Of a stretch of 64,000 nucleotides of DNA, positions 35,439 through 45,128 are shown in pieces. Made by a program: the position numbers and the translations under genes. The notes under the pieces were generated by a model, which was not told where the DNA came from, did no database searches, and saw nothing but the letters and a program-made list of their open reading frames with translations. Location: assembly GCA_965243755.1 (NCBI GenBank), contig CBDEVW010000003.1:682001-746000 (forward strand), given 5' to 3'. How positions within the stretch are numbered: position 1 is the stretch's first letter; every line of letters starts with the position of its first letter. The stretch comes from JANSWY01 sp965243755. Its GTDB lineage: Bacteria; Bacteroidota; Bacteroidia; Cytophagales; Cyclobacteriaceae.

Positions 35439-35533
35439 GCTTTTCAAGATTTTTTTCAAATAAATTGGGAAATTAGTAAGATTTTATTATAACTTAGGTA
35501 TTATTGATTCTAGAAAAATTCGTTGTATCTGTA

Positions 35534-35920
35534 ATGACCACAGCAACCACCAATGGAATAAAAATCAGCGTTGAAACAGAATACCAGCAGGAGTACTCCA
35601 GTCCGGCTCAAATGCATTTTGTTTTCACCTATAGAATCACAATCGAAAATCAGTCAGAAAACACCATCCAATTACTCAGAAGACATTGGGATATTTTTGA
35701 TGTAACACATTCAAATCGGGAGGTAGATGGAGAAGGCGTGGTAGGAAAACAACCGATCCTTGAGCCTGGGCAAAATCATCAATATGTCTCTGGATGTAAT
35801 CTAAAATCCGGTATGGGTAAAATGAAAGGCCGATATCTTATGGAAAGAGTAATCGACGGCAAGCAATTCGATGTGGCCATCCCTGAGTTCACCATGGTGG
35901 TTCCATTCAAATTGAATTAA
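35534..35920 (+). CDS. apaG: ApaG-domain protein
   Basis: ATG 35534 gives 128 residues. The fold is a small beta-sandwich: FVFTYRITIENQSENTIQLLRRHW, then GEGVVGKQPILEPGQ and YVSGCNLKSGMGKMKGRY are the conserved ApaG segments. ApaG is linked to Co2+/Mg2+ tolerance in enterics, but its biochemical role is unclear. It runs divergently from ung. Confidence 0.9.
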   Translation: MTTATTNGIKISVETEYQQEYSSPAQMHFVFTYRITIENQSENTIQLLRRHWDIFDVTHSNREVDGEGVVGKQPILEPGQNHQYVSGCNLKSGMGKMKGRYLMERVIDGKQFDVAIPEFTMVVPFKLN

Positions 35921-35938
35921 GGCAATAACCACTAATTC

Positions 35939-36718
35939 TTGAATCAACAGTTCTTCCAATTATTTCAATGGTTTCGCTATTGGCTGCTTCAGGTAGATGA
36001 ACATTCCTTGCAACCTCCTGGAATTTATGATTTTTACACTAATGTTATCAAAGCCCCAGCCACTCCTGTGAGAGAAGTGGAAAAGCTACGCAATACTTAT
36101 CTAAATAATCGCCATCATATTGAAGTTCTTGATCTGGGGGCCGGGTCCTCTATTAATAATCAATTCAAGCGATCCATACAATACATCACCAAAACTAGCA
36201 GTAGTAGTTTGAAATTCAGTTCTTTTTTATTCAGAGTCGCGCAATATATGGATGCACGATTTATACTGGAACTGGGAACTTCATTTGGTTTCAACACAAT
36301 GTATTTTGCGCAAAAAAAAGATGCTCAGATTGTTACAATGGAAGGGAGTCCTGTTATTGCTCATATGGCAAACAAAAATTTCAAGCAGCTGGGTTATGAT
36401 CATGTTGATTTGGTCATAGGTAATATAGACAAGACACTCAATACCGCTCTTTCAAAAATCTCACAATTAGATCTGGTATACATGGATGCAAACCATACTT
36501 ATGAGGCAACCTTGGACTATTTCAATCAGTTAAAGCCCCTGCTCCATCCTGGAAGTATCGTAGTGATTGACGATATCCATTGGTCCAGGGGGATGAATAA
36601 TGCCTGGAAAGAATTGATTACAAATGAGTTGGTTACCATGAGTGTAGACCTGTTTGATGCAGGAATAATATTCTTTGAAAAAGGTATGACAAAAAACCAC
36701 TACATCATCAACTTTTAG
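35939..36718 (+). CDS. Class I SAM-dependent methyltransferase
   Basis: The product is 259 residues. TTG 35939 is the only start in this frame, since TAA lies just upstream. The Rossmann motifs are FILELGTSFGFNTMYFA (motif I, about 112-128), a D/E-type acid in IVTMEGSPV, and LDLVYMDANHTYEAT with VVIDDIHWS. This resembles O-methyltransferase-like enzymes of the class I fold, with a short extra N-terminal segment. The substrate is unknown. Confidence 0.8.
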   Translation: MNQQFFQLFQWFRYWLLQVDEHSLQPPGIYDFYTNVIKAPATPVREVEKLRNTYLNNRHHIEVLDLGAGSSINNQFKRSIQYITKTSSSSLKFSSFLFRVAQYMDARFILELGTSFGFNTMYFAQKKDAQIVTMEGSPVIAHMANKNFKQLGYDHVDLVIGNIDKTLNTALSKISQLDLVYMDANHTYEATLDYFNQLKPLLHPGSIVVIDDIHWSRGMNNAWKELITNELVTMSVDLFDAGIIFFEKGMTKNHYIINF

Positions 36719-36723
36719 TATTT

Positions 36724-37311
36724 TCAGTCGCCCTGCTTTATCAATTTGATAAAAAGTTCCCTCCCACTCCTCGGTCTAATTGAATTATAGCATTCTTCCA
36801 TGATGGCTATTTCAAAGTACGGCTCAAATATTTTTAAATACTCCGATTGGCTTCCACCAAAAGGCGGTCCTTCCTGAAATTCATCAAATTTCCATAGTAA
36901 TCCCACCAGTTTGCCGGAAGGTTTCAAAAGTTCATGGGCTTTTTGGGCATAATGAGATCTCAATCGCCGATCAATGGCACAAAAAAAAGTTTGTTCAACA
37001 ATAAGGTCATACGAATCCTTCAGATCAAAAAAATTCTGATAAAGCAAGTGGCTCCCATTAAATCCCGGGTTGCGCCTTATGAATTTTTCTAATGGTTCTC
37101 TTGACACATCACATACAAAAACCTGATCAAATCCATTCTGATGTAGGTATTCTGCTTCATAAGCATTACCGGCACCTGGTATCAGAATACTCAGAGATTT
37201 GTCTTGTAACTGATCAAAATATTCCTTGAGTGGTGTCGTTATTGCACCAACATCCCACCCAATCTGACCAGACTGATATCGCTCTGACCAATAGCTTTCA
37301 TCTAACATCAT
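36724..37311 (-). CDS. Thiopurine methyltransferase (TPMT)-family methyltransferase
   Basis: This 195-residue protein starts ESYWSERYQSGQIGWDVG, matching the TPMT opening W-x-x-R-w-x-x-x-x-I-G-W-D. The SAM-binding segment is LIPGAGNAYEAEYL, then a D-V-S strand. TPMT-type bacterial enzymes methylate thiol or selenium compounds or halides; which one cannot be read here. Its stop lies six bases beyond the preceding convergent gene. Confidence 0.88.
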   Translation of the reverse strand: MMLDESYWSERYQSGQIGWDVGAITTPLKEYFDQLQDKSLSILIPGAGNAYEAEYLHQNGFDQVFVCDVSREPLEKFIRRNPGFNGSHLLYQNFFDLKDSYDLIVEQTFFCAIDRRLRSHYAQKAHELLKPSGKLVGLLWKFDEFQEGPPFGGSQSEYLKIFEPYFEIAIMEECYNSIRPRSGRELFIKLIKQGD

Positions 37312-37322
37312 GCGCTAATTCC

Positions 37323-37352
37323 TTGATAACCTCGAACTATAACTTATTTTTG
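37323..37352 (+). promoter_or_regulatory. Bacteroidota promoter for the coiled-coil membrane protein
   Basis: TTG (37323-37325) and TATTTTTG (37345-37352, TAnnTTTG) are 19 bp apart, the canonical spacing. The predicted start near 37359 leaves a short leader before ATG 37383. Confidence 0.65.
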
Positions 37353-37382
37353 CACACGAAAATTAAACGGTAAGTATCCGAA

Positions 37383-38354
37383 ATGGAAAAAAATTCTGAA
37401 AATCCACAAAAGCCAACCACTTCATCAACTGAAGACGTAGCACCAGTTTCATTCAATGATGAAGCCAGAGGTAAGAAGCCAATAACTACCTTATTGATCT
37501 TTGTAGCACTTATCCTCGCAATAGTTGCTGCCTTTTACTTTGTCAGAAGCTCATCTCAGGAAGAGGAATTGGCAAAACAAAAGGAAGAATTGGATCAGAC
37601 TTACTACCAATTGGATTCCATCAGCACCCAATTGAACGATAAAATCCTTACCATTTCGCAGCTTGGTGGCCAGGTGGATACACTGATTGCTATCAGGGAC
37701 CAACTGGAGGCTGAGAAGGCTCAACTTAGAAAAACACAAGCATCTCAATCGAGACAGATCAAAGCATTGAGTGACAGGGTTGGCGGTTACAAGCAACTAC
37801 TTCTTAAGCAGGATGAAGAAATCGCCCGGTTAAAAGTACTTAATGAAGAACTCCTTGCTGAAAACACTAACCTGAAAACTGAAAAAAATCAGTTGACAAA
37901 AACCATATCATCACTCAATACGGAGAAAACTGAGTTGCAGGAGAAGGTAGCCTCAGCTTCTCAGTTAAAGACTGAGGGAATGCAGGTGGTTGCCATAAAT
38001 AAACGTGGTAAAGAGTATGTGAATGAGTTTCGCAGCAGAAATATTGATAAGCTTCGGATACAATTTTATATATCAGAAAATAAAGTAGCCCCCATTGAAG
38101 GGAAAGAGATTCTTCTAAAGATCATAGGAACTGATGGAAATGTATTGTTTGATGTGGCTACCGGTTCCGGCACTTTCATTTTCGAGGGAAGAGAGATGTT
38201 TTATACCGCAAAGCAGGAGGTATTGTATGATCGAACGAGGAAGCAGGTTCTTTTTACTTACGACAAGGGCAGTGAGTATACAAAAGGTGTTTACAAAGTA
38301 GAAATTTATACCGACGACTACCTGATGGGCAGAGGTTCTTTTACGGTGAAATAG
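37383..38354 (+). CDS. Membrane-anchored coiled-coil protein of unknown function
   Basis: This 323-residue protein has a short cytoplasmic N-terminus, one membrane helix (about 39-57: TLLIFVALILAIVAAFYFV) and a long coiled coil (about 58-200) rich in E, K, Q and L. A C-terminal globular beta-type domain follows, with FYISENKVAPIEGKEILLKI and a GDGTFIF-like strand. The topology puts most of the protein outside the membrane. I know no family name. It precedes the ribosomal-protein operon but has its own promoter. Confidence 0.75.
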   Translation: MEKNSENPQKPTTSSTEDVAPVSFNDEARGKKPITTLLIFVALILAIVAAFYFVRSSSQEEELAKQKEELDQTYYQLDSISTQLNDKILTISQLGGQVDTLIAIRDQLEAEKAQLRKTQASQSRQIKALSDRVGGYKQLLLKQDEEIARLKVLNEELLAENTNLKTEKNQLTKTISSLNTEKTELQEKVASASQLKTEGMQVVAINKRGKEYVNEFRSRNIDKLRIQFYISENKVAPIEGKEILLKIIGTDGNVLFDVATGSGTFIFEGREMFYTAKQEVLYDRTRKQVLFTYDKGSEYTKGVYKVEIYTDDYLMGRGSFTVK

Positions 38355-38381
38355 GACCCTGTATTTTAGATATTCCATTCA

Positions 38382-38412
38382 TTTGTGTTTTGCACAATAA
38401 ATGGTACCTTTG
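38382..38412 (+). promoter_or_regulatory. Canonical Bacteroidota promoter for rpsF-rpsR-rplI
   Basis: TTTG (38382-38385) is 19 bp from TACCTTTG (38405-38412), an exact match to TTTG-N19-TAnnTTTG. Transcription should begin near 38419, 25 bp before the rpsF ATG. Confidence 0.8.
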
Positions 38413-38443
38413 CACCTCAATTTTATAAAATAAATCATTTAAG

Positions 38444-38803
38444 ATGACTAGAAACTACGAGACGGTATTCATTTTAACTCCCGTTTTGTCTGATACTCAG
38501 ATGAAGGATGCTGTCGAAAAGTTCAAAAAGATTCTACTCGACAATGGTGCTACTATCACCAACGAGGAGAATTGGGGTTTGAGAAAGTTGGCCTATACTA
38601 TCCAACACAAGACCACAGGTTTTTACCAACTATTTGAATTTTCGGCTGAGCCAAATGTAATTGCTGCGTTGGAGACAGAATTTAAGAGGGATGAGAAAGT
38701 AATGAGGTTCCTTACAACTGTATTGGACAAACATGCGTTGGCTTACAACGAAAAGAGAAAAAGTGGTGCGTTTAACAAAAAAGAAAAGGAGGCTGCAGCA
38801 TGA
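38444..38803 (+). CDS. rpsF: 30S ribosomal protein bS6
   Basis: This 119-residue bS6 has RNYETVFILTPVLSD at the start and NWGLRKLAYTIQHKTTGFY in the middle, as in all S6. The C-terminal tail is charged. It binds S18 and 16S rRNA. Its stop overlaps the rpsR start (ATGA). Confidence 0.97.
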   Translation: MTRNYETVFILTPVLSDTQMKDAVEKFKKILLDNGATITNEENWGLRKLAYTIQHKTTGFYQLFEFSAEPNVIAALETEFKRDEKVMRFLTTVLDKHALAYNEKRKSGAFNKKEKEAAA

Positions 38804-39051
38804 CACTAATGAACGAACCTGTTAACAGGGAACAACAAAAGAAAAAGTACTGTAGATTCAAGAAGAATGGTATCAAGTATATAGATTACAAGGATGCCAA
38901 TTTCCTTTTGAAATTTGTAAATGAGCAAGGTAAAATCCTTCCAAGAAGAATTACTGGTACAAGTCAGAAATATCAGAAGAAAGTTTCTCAGGCAGTAAAA
39001 AGAGCAAGACACCTTGCTTTACTTCCTTATGTGACTGATTCATTAAAATAA
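38800..39051 (+). CDS. rpsR: 30S ribosomal protein bS18
   Basis: This 83-residue protein has YIDYKDANFLLKFVNEQGKI and PRRITGTSQKYQKKVSQAVKRARH, the classical S18 core. A start at 38809 (second Met) is also possible. It is translated with rpsF through a 4-base overlap. Confidence 0.97.
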   Translation: MTLMNEPVNREQQKKKYCRFKKNGIKYIDYKDANFLLKFVNEQGKILPRRITGTSQKYQKKVSQAVKRARHLALLPYVTDSLK

Positions 39052-39061
39052 TCAAGTAGAG

Positions 39062-39505
39062 ATGGAAATTATATTAAGAGAAGATATCAAAGGACTTGGT
39101 TATAAGAATGACATTGTAAGTGTAAAGCCTGGATATGGAAGAAATTACCTTATCCCTCAGGGACTTGCTATTCTTGCAAACAAGTCGAATAAGAAGATGA
39201 TTGAGGAAAACGTTCGTCAGGCAGCTCATAAAGCTGAGAAGCTTAAGAAAGATGCTGAAGCGTTGGCTCAAAAAATCGGCGATGCTGTATTGGAAATCAA
39301 AACCAAAGCTGGTGAGAGTGGAAAAATCTTTGGTGCTATTACTGCACTTCAGGTTGCTGATGCACTTGCTGCTAAAGGATTTGATGTAGATAGAAAAAAT
39401 GTTACTTTCAAAAGCAACATTAAAGAATTAGGTGAGCACACTGTGACTTTAGACCTTCACAAAGAAGTTCATCATGAAATCACTTTGAATGTTGTAGCTG
39501 AGTAA
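39062..39505 (+). CDS. rplI: 50S ribosomal protein bL9
   Basis: This 147-residue bL9 starts EIILREDIKGLGYKND and continues VKPGYGRNYLIPQGLA, the rRNA-binding N-terminal domain, joined by a long helix to the C-terminal globular domain. It lies 10 bp after rpsR and ends the operon at a terminator. Confidence 0.97.
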   Translation: MEIILREDIKGLGYKNDIVSVKPGYGRNYLIPQGLAILANKSNKKMIEENVRQAAHKAEKLKKDAEALAQKIGDAVLEIKTKAGESGKIFGAITALQVADALAAKGFDVDRKNVTFKSNIKELGEHTVTLDLHKEVHHEITLNVVAE

Positions 39506-39526
39506 TCAATATACAACGAACTATTT

Positions 39527-39559
39527 AAAAACGCCTTGGATTATTCCTGGGCGTTTTTT
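39527..39559 (+). terminator. Rho-independent terminator after rplI
   Basis: AAAACGCC (39528-39535) pairs with GGCGTTTT (39550-39557), with an inner GGA/TCC pairing and a T-run to 39559. It closes the ribosomal-protein operon just before the GSCFA gene. Confidence 0.85.
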
Positions 39560-39571
39560 ATTTATACAGGT

Positions 39572-40537
39572 ATGTTTAGAACTGAAATCACAATTACGGA
39601 TTCTGAATATAAAATTGATCTGGCCGATTCAATTTTTACCATCGGTTCCTGTTTCAGTACCACCATAGGAAGAAAATTAGAAGACTTCAAGTTCAACACA
39701 CTTAACAATCCCTTTGGCATTACCTATAATCCACATTCGATTGGCAAACTGATTGAACAAAGTATTTCCGGCCTTAATCCACCTGATGAGTATTACCTGG
39801 AAAGAGATGATCTATGGTTTCATCATAATTACCACTCCCAAATCTGCGCAACCTCTAAGGATGAGTTGCAAACTATATTAAACCATAAGACCCGTGAGGC
39901 TGAGGGTTTTCTCAGCAAAGCACAGTGGGTTTTAATCACATTGGGTACTGCAGTTGTCTATGAATTGAATGGCAATACCGTATCCAACTGCCACAAATTA
40001 CCGCAGAAAAACTTCACAAAAAGGCTCCTCTCTATGGAAGAGACCAAAAGCCACCTGAACAGGTGCCTAAGTAAATTGCAAGATTTTAACCCCAATATCC
40101 ATGTGGTACTTACAGTCAGTCCGGTTCGTCACCTCAGTGACACCATTCCGGTAAACAATAGAAGTAAAGCCATTCTGATCAATGCAGTTCATGAAGTTTG
40201 TGACGAGCTCGACAAAGTGAACTACTTCCCGAGCTATGAAATTATGATGGATGACTTACGTGATTACAGGTTCTATAAAGATGACCTGATTCACCCAACA
40301 ACTTTTGCTGAAAATTATATCTGGGAAAAATTCCAGAAGTGCTACTTTTCTGATGAGGTTGCTCAGTTTGTTAAAGAATGGAATAATATTCTGGCAGGTC
40401 TCAATCACAAGCCGTTCCATCCCAAATCAAAAAAGCATCAGCTATTCTTAAAAAACCTGCTTGAAAAATTGGAAAACCTTTCTGATCGTGTGAATGTTGT
40501 AGCTGAGATAGAAACGGTCAGGAGCCAATTGATATGA
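39572..40537 (+). CDS. GSCFA-domain protein
   Basis: ATG 39572 gives 321 residues. The motif GSCFS at 25-29 names the family (GSCFA), and the neighbouring IGRKLEDF segment is also typical. Downstream are SPVRHL and a DDLIHPT-like segment, which resemble the blocks of SGNH/GDSL hydrolases, so an esterase-type activity is plausible. The family's substrate is not established. It overlaps the next gene by four bases. Confidence 0.85.
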   Translation: MFRTEITITDSEYKIDLADSIFTIGSCFSTTIGRKLEDFKFNTLNNPFGITYNPHSIGKLIEQSISGLNPPDEYYLERDDLWFHHNYHSQICATSKDELQTILNHKTREAEGFLSKAQWVLITLGTAVVYELNGNTVSNCHKLPQKNFTKRLLSMEETKSHLNRCLSKLQDFNPNIHVVLTVSPVRHLSDTIPVNNRSKAILINAVHEVCDELDKVNYFPSYEIMMDDLRDYRFYKDDLIHPTTFAENYIWEKFQKCYFSDEVAQFVKEWNNILAGLNHKPFHPKSKKHQLFLKNLLEKLENLSDRVNVVAEIETVRSQLI

Positions 40538-42558
40538 AAAAATCCAATCGCTTAATTGATAGTACCAGCCCCTACTTGCTTCAGCACGCCTACAATCCTG
40601 TGGATTGGTATCCATGGGGTGAAGAAGCGCTTAACAGAGCTAAAAAAGAAGATAAACCAATCATTGTCTCCATTGGCTACTCCGCCTGTCACTGGTGTCA
40701 TGTGATGGAGCATCAGTCTTTTGAAAATGATCAGATTGCGAGGGTGATGAATGAAAACTTCATTTGCATCAAGGTGGATCGGGAAGAACGGCCTGATGTA
40801 GATCAGGTCTATATAGATGCTGTACAGGCGATGGGACTACAAGGTGGGTGGCCCCTGAATGTTTTTTTGACTCCTGAACAGAAGCCCTTCTATGGAGGTA
40901 CCTACTTCCCTCCTAATGGCTGGCTGCAATTACTAGGTAGTGTGGCAGATGCCTTTCAAAAAAATCGTGATAAACTGGAAGAGTCAGCTGAGAAATTCAC
41001 ACAACACCTGGCAGAAAGTGACCTGGCCAAATATGGCATTACTCAAACTGATCTGAACATCACGCTAAAAGACCTGGACGAAATTTTTAATATTTTATCT
41101 ACCCGGTTTGATCATGAATGGGGTGGTATTAGCAAGGCGCCAAAATTTCCAATGCCTTCTATATGGAGGTTTTTAAACCGATACTATCATTTCAGCGGGA
41201 ATAAAATAGCCCTGGACCATAACCTGTTCACATTGAGGAAAATAGCCTCTGGCGGCATTTATGACCAAATTGGTGGTGGGTTTGCCAGGTATTCCGTAGA
41301 TGCTGAGTGGCACGTACCCCATTTTGAAAAGATGTTGTATGACAATGGACAGTTACTAAGCCTATACGCCGAAACGTACAAACTAAGTCCGGAACCATTA
41401 TTTAAGAAAACTATCGCCCAAACCATTCAATGGGTTAAAGATGAGATGATGACTGCTGAAGGTGGTTTCTACTCCGCACTGGATGCAGATAGTGAAGGTG
41501 AAGAGGGCAAGTTCTATGTATTCACTGAAGACGAAATAAAAAACCTTGCAGGAGATGATTTTAAAATTGTCGCGACTTATTACAATGTAACAAAGACAGG
41601 CAATTGGGAGGATGGTAAAAATGTACTGAGGAGGTTACAACCAGATCATCATATTGCCAGACAATTTAACCTATCAGAAGAACAACTATCCGATATCATT
41701 GAATCATTTAACAACAAAGCACTGCAATACAGGTCCGATAGGGTAAGGCCCGGATTGGATGACAAAATACTCACTTCCTGGAATGGATTGATGTTAAGAG
41801 GGTTGGTTGATGCCTACACCGCTATTGGGGACCCTGCTTACCTGGAAATGGCTATCAAGAATGCCGGGTTCATTCTTGATAAACTGAAAGATGGGAATGG
41901 CTTGTACAGGTCTTACAAAGAAGGCAAAGCCAGATTATATGGTTATTTAGAAGACTATGTGTGGGTCATGGATGCGTTACATGGCCTGTATGAAGTCACG
42001 TTCAATATTAAATACCTGGAAGAAGCTAAAAATTTTGCAGATCATGTCATTGAACACTTTTACGACCATGAAGAGAAATTCTTCCATTACACAAGCGCAA
42101 TTGGTGAAAGACTCATTGTAAGGAAAAAGGAACTATTTGATAATGTGATCCCTTCATCCAATGCTGGAATGGCCAATGTTATGTATAAACTTGGACTGGC
42201 TTTTGAAAATGAACAGTATCTTACTATCTCGCAGGAACTATTGGCATCAATGGCAACACTAATTAAAAAAGAACCAGAATATCTTTCATATTGGGCATGC
42301 AGCCTCATTGACATCTGCTTGCCTACCGCAGAAATTGTAGTCAGTCCTCCCAATCCTGATAGCTCAGAACTCAAAGCGCTTTACCGAAAATTCATCCCAA
42401 ATGCTGTTATCCTTGGCCCACATAAAAGCCTTCCATTAACCGCCAATAAAACTGCCAGCCAGGATCAAACAACATTTTACGTTTGCTTCAACAAAACATG
42501 CAAAATGCCGGTAATTGATGTAAATTCAGCGCTTGAACAAATCAACAGCAGAATTTGA
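40534..42558 (+). CDS. DUF255 thioredoxin-domain / glycosidase-like protein (YyaL)
   Basis: This 674-residue protein starts with SPYLLQHAYNPVDWYPWGEE and the redox motif SACHWCH (CHWC 52-55), the DUF255/thioredoxin-like N-domain of the YyaL/SPATA20 family. The remainder is an alpha/alpha toroid with conserved aromatics, such as FARYSVDAEWHVPHFEKMLYD. Its biochemical role is unknown; the fold suggests a sugar-handling enzyme. It is in an operon with GSCFA and priA, with 4-base overlaps on both sides. Confidence 0.92.
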   Translation: MKKSNRLIDSTSPYLLQHAYNPVDWYPWGEEALNRAKKEDKPIIVSIGYSACHWCHVMEHQSFENDQIARVMNENFICIKVDREERPDVDQVYIDAVQAMGLQGGWPLNVFLTPEQKPFYGGTYFPPNGWLQLLGSVADAFQKNRDKLEESAEKFTQHLAESDLAKYGITQTDLNITLKDLDEIFNILSTRFDHEWGGISKAPKFPMPSIWRFLNRYYHFSGNKIALDHNLFTLRKIASGGIYDQIGGGFARYSVDAEWHVPHFEKMLYDNGQLLSLYAETYKLSPEPLFKKTIAQTIQWVKDEMMTAEGGFYSALDADSEGEEGKFYVFTEDEIKNLAGDDFKIVATYYNVTKTGNWEDGKNVLRRLQPDHHIARQFNLSEEQLSDIIESFNNKALQYRSDRVRPGLDDKILTSWNGLMLRGLVDAYTAIGDPAYLEMAIKNAGFILDKLKDGNGLYRSYKEGKARLYGYLEDYVWVMDALHGLYEVTFNIKYLEEAKNFADHVIEHFYDHEEKFFHYTSAIGERLIVRKKELFDNVIPSSNAGMANVMYKLGLAFENEQYLTISQELLASMATLIKKEPEYLSYWACSLIDICLPTAEIVVSPPNPDSSELKALYRKFIPNAVILGPHKSLPLTANKTASQDQTTFYVCFNKTCKMPVIDVNSALEQINSRI

Positions 42559-45074
42559 GTCAACTGATTTTACAGCAAACTGATCACGAGGAAAAAAAGA
42601 CCTGTTTCGCAGAAATTATCCTTCCTCTACCCATTCATGGGACATTTACCTACAGAATCCCATTTGATCTTCATGAGCAAATTAATGTGGGTTCCAGGGT
42701 AGTTGTACAGTTTGGAAGAAAAAAAATACTAACCGGTATAATTTATAAAATTCATAATAATCCACCGGAGAAATATGAGGCAAAGTCGATTCTTGACAGT
42801 CTGGACAGTGAACCCATCATCAACGAACAACAGCTGAAATTCTTTAATTGGGTATCTTCCTACTATATGAGTTCGTTGGGTGATGTAATGAATGCTGCCA
42901 TCCCATCCGGACTTAAGCTATCAAGTGAATCCCATATACAATTAAACCCCTCTTTTGACATAAACGCTTTGGATGATGACATCACGGAAAGAGAAGAGAT
43001 GATCATCAACCAATTGATATCACAGCAACAACTGAGCTATGAAAGAATAGAAGAACTGCTGGGCATCAAAAATATCTCCCCCGTCATCAAACAAATGATG
43101 CAGAAAGGAATCATTCTGTTGTTTGAAGAGCTTAAAGAGAAGTTCAAGCCTAAATATGAAAAAAGAATACGTCTCGTAGATTCATTTACCCATGGAGAAG
43201 ATGCCCTGGAAGAGCTATTTCAGTTGCTTGATAAAAAGCCTAAACAGGTTGATGTGCTATTGAAGTACCTACAAGCCATACCAGTTCTCGAACTACAGGA
43301 ACTTAATCCAAAAGGGATCAAAAAAAGCGATCTGATTCAAACCGGAATATCCGAGTCTTCGCTGAAAACCATGGTGAAAAATGGCATCCTTGAAGAATTT
43401 CAGGTGGTCATTCCAAGGATCGATTTTTCGGGTGACCATAAAGCACACCAATTCGAATTATCTACCGACCAGCAGCGGGCGTTTAATGAAATAGTTGGAC
43501 AGTTCGAAACACACGATACTGTATTGTTTCATGGCATTACAGGGAGTGGAAAAACGGAGGTATACATCAAGCTCATCGAACAGATATTGGAACAGGGAGG
43601 CCAGGTGTTGTACCTGGTTCCGGAGATTGCTCTTACCACCCAGATCATTAAAAGGTTGAAAAAGCACTTCGGTGACAACCTCGGGGTTTTTCATTCCAAA
43701 TATTCTGATAGTGAGCGGGTTGAAGTATATAATGGCATCATTTCTCAAAGATACAGTTTTGTGATAGGTGTGAGAAGTGCAGTATTTCTTCCATTTGATA
43801 ACCTTTCACTCATCATTGTGGATGAAGAGCATGAAACTACCTTCAAACAGTTTGACCGAAACCCAAGGTTTAATGCCAGAGACTCATCGATCGTATTGGC
43901 ACAAATACATCATGCGAAGGTACTATTGGGAACAGCTACTCCAAGTATGGAGAGCTATTATAACGCACTCAATAATCGGTACGGGTTGGTCAGACTAAAT
44001 ACCAGGTATGGTAATGTACAACTACCTCAAATCTTCCCAATCGATATGAAAGACCAGCGGAAAAGGAAGCTGATCAAGGGGGACTTTTCATCAGTACTTC
44101 TAGAAGGATTAAAAGAGAACCTGGAAAACAATGAACAAACAATCATCTTTCAAAATCGAAGAGGCTATGCGCCATTTCTAAGTTGTGATGATTGTGCTCA
44201 CATACCTAAGTGTCCTAATTGTGCTGTGAGCCTCACATACCACATGTATCAAAACAATTTGAGATGCCACTACTGTGGATACAAAGAACCTTCTCCTACG
44301 CATTGTGAGTCCTGCAATTCAAACCGCATCAGGACTGTTGGGATTGGGACTGAGAAAATTGAAGAAGAACTGAATACCATGCTACCAGAAGCCAGGGTCC
44401 AACGTATGGACCTGGATACTACCCGAAGAAAATACAGTTACCAGCAAATAATTGAAGACTTTGAACACGGAAATATTGATGTCCTGGTAGGTACGCAGAT
44501 GATCACCAAAGGTCTTGATTTTGATGGCGTCACCAAGGTTGGTATACTGGATGCTGACGGTATCATTCACTTCCCCAACTTCCGGTCTCATGAAAGAGCT
44601 TTCCAACTCATCACCCAGGTAAGCGGAAGAGCTGGAAGAAGGGACAAACCTGGAAAAGTAATATTACAAACAAATAATACCGATCAGTATGTTATAAGAA
44701 AAGTAGCGGCTTATGACTTTGAAGGTTTCTATCAGGCTGAAATACTCGAAAGGGAAAAGTATCACTATCCACCATTTTTCCGATTGATCCTGATCACCTT
44801 CAAAGACCGGGAAAAGGCAATCAGTTGGGATGGCGCCCAAACCTACTATCAATTGATCAAAAATGAATTAGGCCCTCAACGAATACAGGGTCCTACGGAA
44901 CCTATCATTGGTAAAATAAGGAACCAGTATCTTACTGAACTATTGGTCCGGTTGGAGAGAGACAAGATTAACCTCGCTGCTGTAAAAAAACTGCTACTGG
45001 AAAAACTGATGTTACTTGAAGGAATGAAACAATTTAAATCTGTAAGAGTCGTTTTTGACGTTGATCCGTATTGA
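42555..45074 (+). CDS. priA: Primosomal helicase PriA
   Basis: This 839-residue helicase restarts stalled replication forks. It starts at TTG 42555, overlapping the previous stop. Walker A is GITGSGKTEVY (327-337), the Walker B DEEH box follows in VDEEHETTFKQFD, and the zinc-binding cysteines are in CDDCAHIPKCPNC and CHYCGYKEPSPTHC. The C-terminal helicase part has QVSGRAGRRD. The gene is longer than E. coli priA (732) because of the N-terminal domain and linker. Confidence 0.96.
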   Translation: MSQLILQQTDHEEKKTCFAEIILPLPIHGTFTYRIPFDLHEQINVGSRVVVQFGRKKILTGIIYKIHNNPPEKYEAKSILDSLDSEPIINEQQLKFFNWVSSYYMSSLGDVMNAAIPSGLKLSSESHIQLNPSFDINALDDDITEREEMIINQLISQQQLSYERIEELLGIKNISPVIKQMMQKGIILLFEELKEKFKPKYEKRIRLVDSFTHGEDALEELFQLLDKKPKQVDVLLKYLQAIPVLELQELNPKGIKKSDLIQTGISESSLKTMVKNGILEEFQVVIPRIDFSGDHKAHQFELSTDQQRAFNEIVGQFETHDTVLFHGITGSGKTEVYIKLIEQILEQGGQVLYLVPEIALTTQIIKRLKKHFGDNLGVFHSKYSDSERVEVYNGIISQRYSFVIGVRSAVFLPFDNLSLIIVDEEHETTFKQFDRNPRFNARDSSIVLAQIHHAKVLLGTATPSMESYYNALNNRYGLVRLNTRYGNVQLPQIFPIDMKDQRKRKLIKGDFSSVLLEGLKENLENNEQTIIFQNRRGYAPFLSCDDCAHIPKCPNCAVSLTYHMYQNNLRCHYCGYKEPSPTHCESCNSNRIRTVGIGTEKIEEELNTMLPEARVQRMDLDTTRRKYSYQQIIEDFEHGNIDVLVGTQMITKGLDFDGVTKVGILDADGIIHFPNFRSHERAFQLITQVSGRAGRRDKPGKVILQTNNTDQYVIRKVAAYDFEGFYQAEILEREKYHYPPFFRLILITFKDREKAISWDGAQTYYQLIKNELGPQRIQGPTEPIIGKIRNQYLTELLVRLERDKINLAAVKKLLLEKLMLLEGMKQFKSVRVVFDVDPY

Positions 45075-45114
45075 TATTTACGATCAAACTTAGCGCCCCC
45101 ATCAAAGGAAATTA

Positions 45115-45122
45115 TATATTTG
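45115..45122 (+). promoter_or_regulatory. Promoter -7 element next to the DUF6452-like start
   Basis: TATATTTG fits TAnnTTTG, but no TTTG is seen 19-21 bp upstream. Transcription would start near 45126-45129, at or within three bases of the ATG at 45129, so the transcript would be leaderless or nearly so. Confidence 0.4.
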
Positions 45123-45128
45123 CAGCGC

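Noticed and set aside
39536..39571. Upstream start for the GSCFA gene
   Set aside because: It lies in the rplI terminator; ATG 39572 fits the family start.
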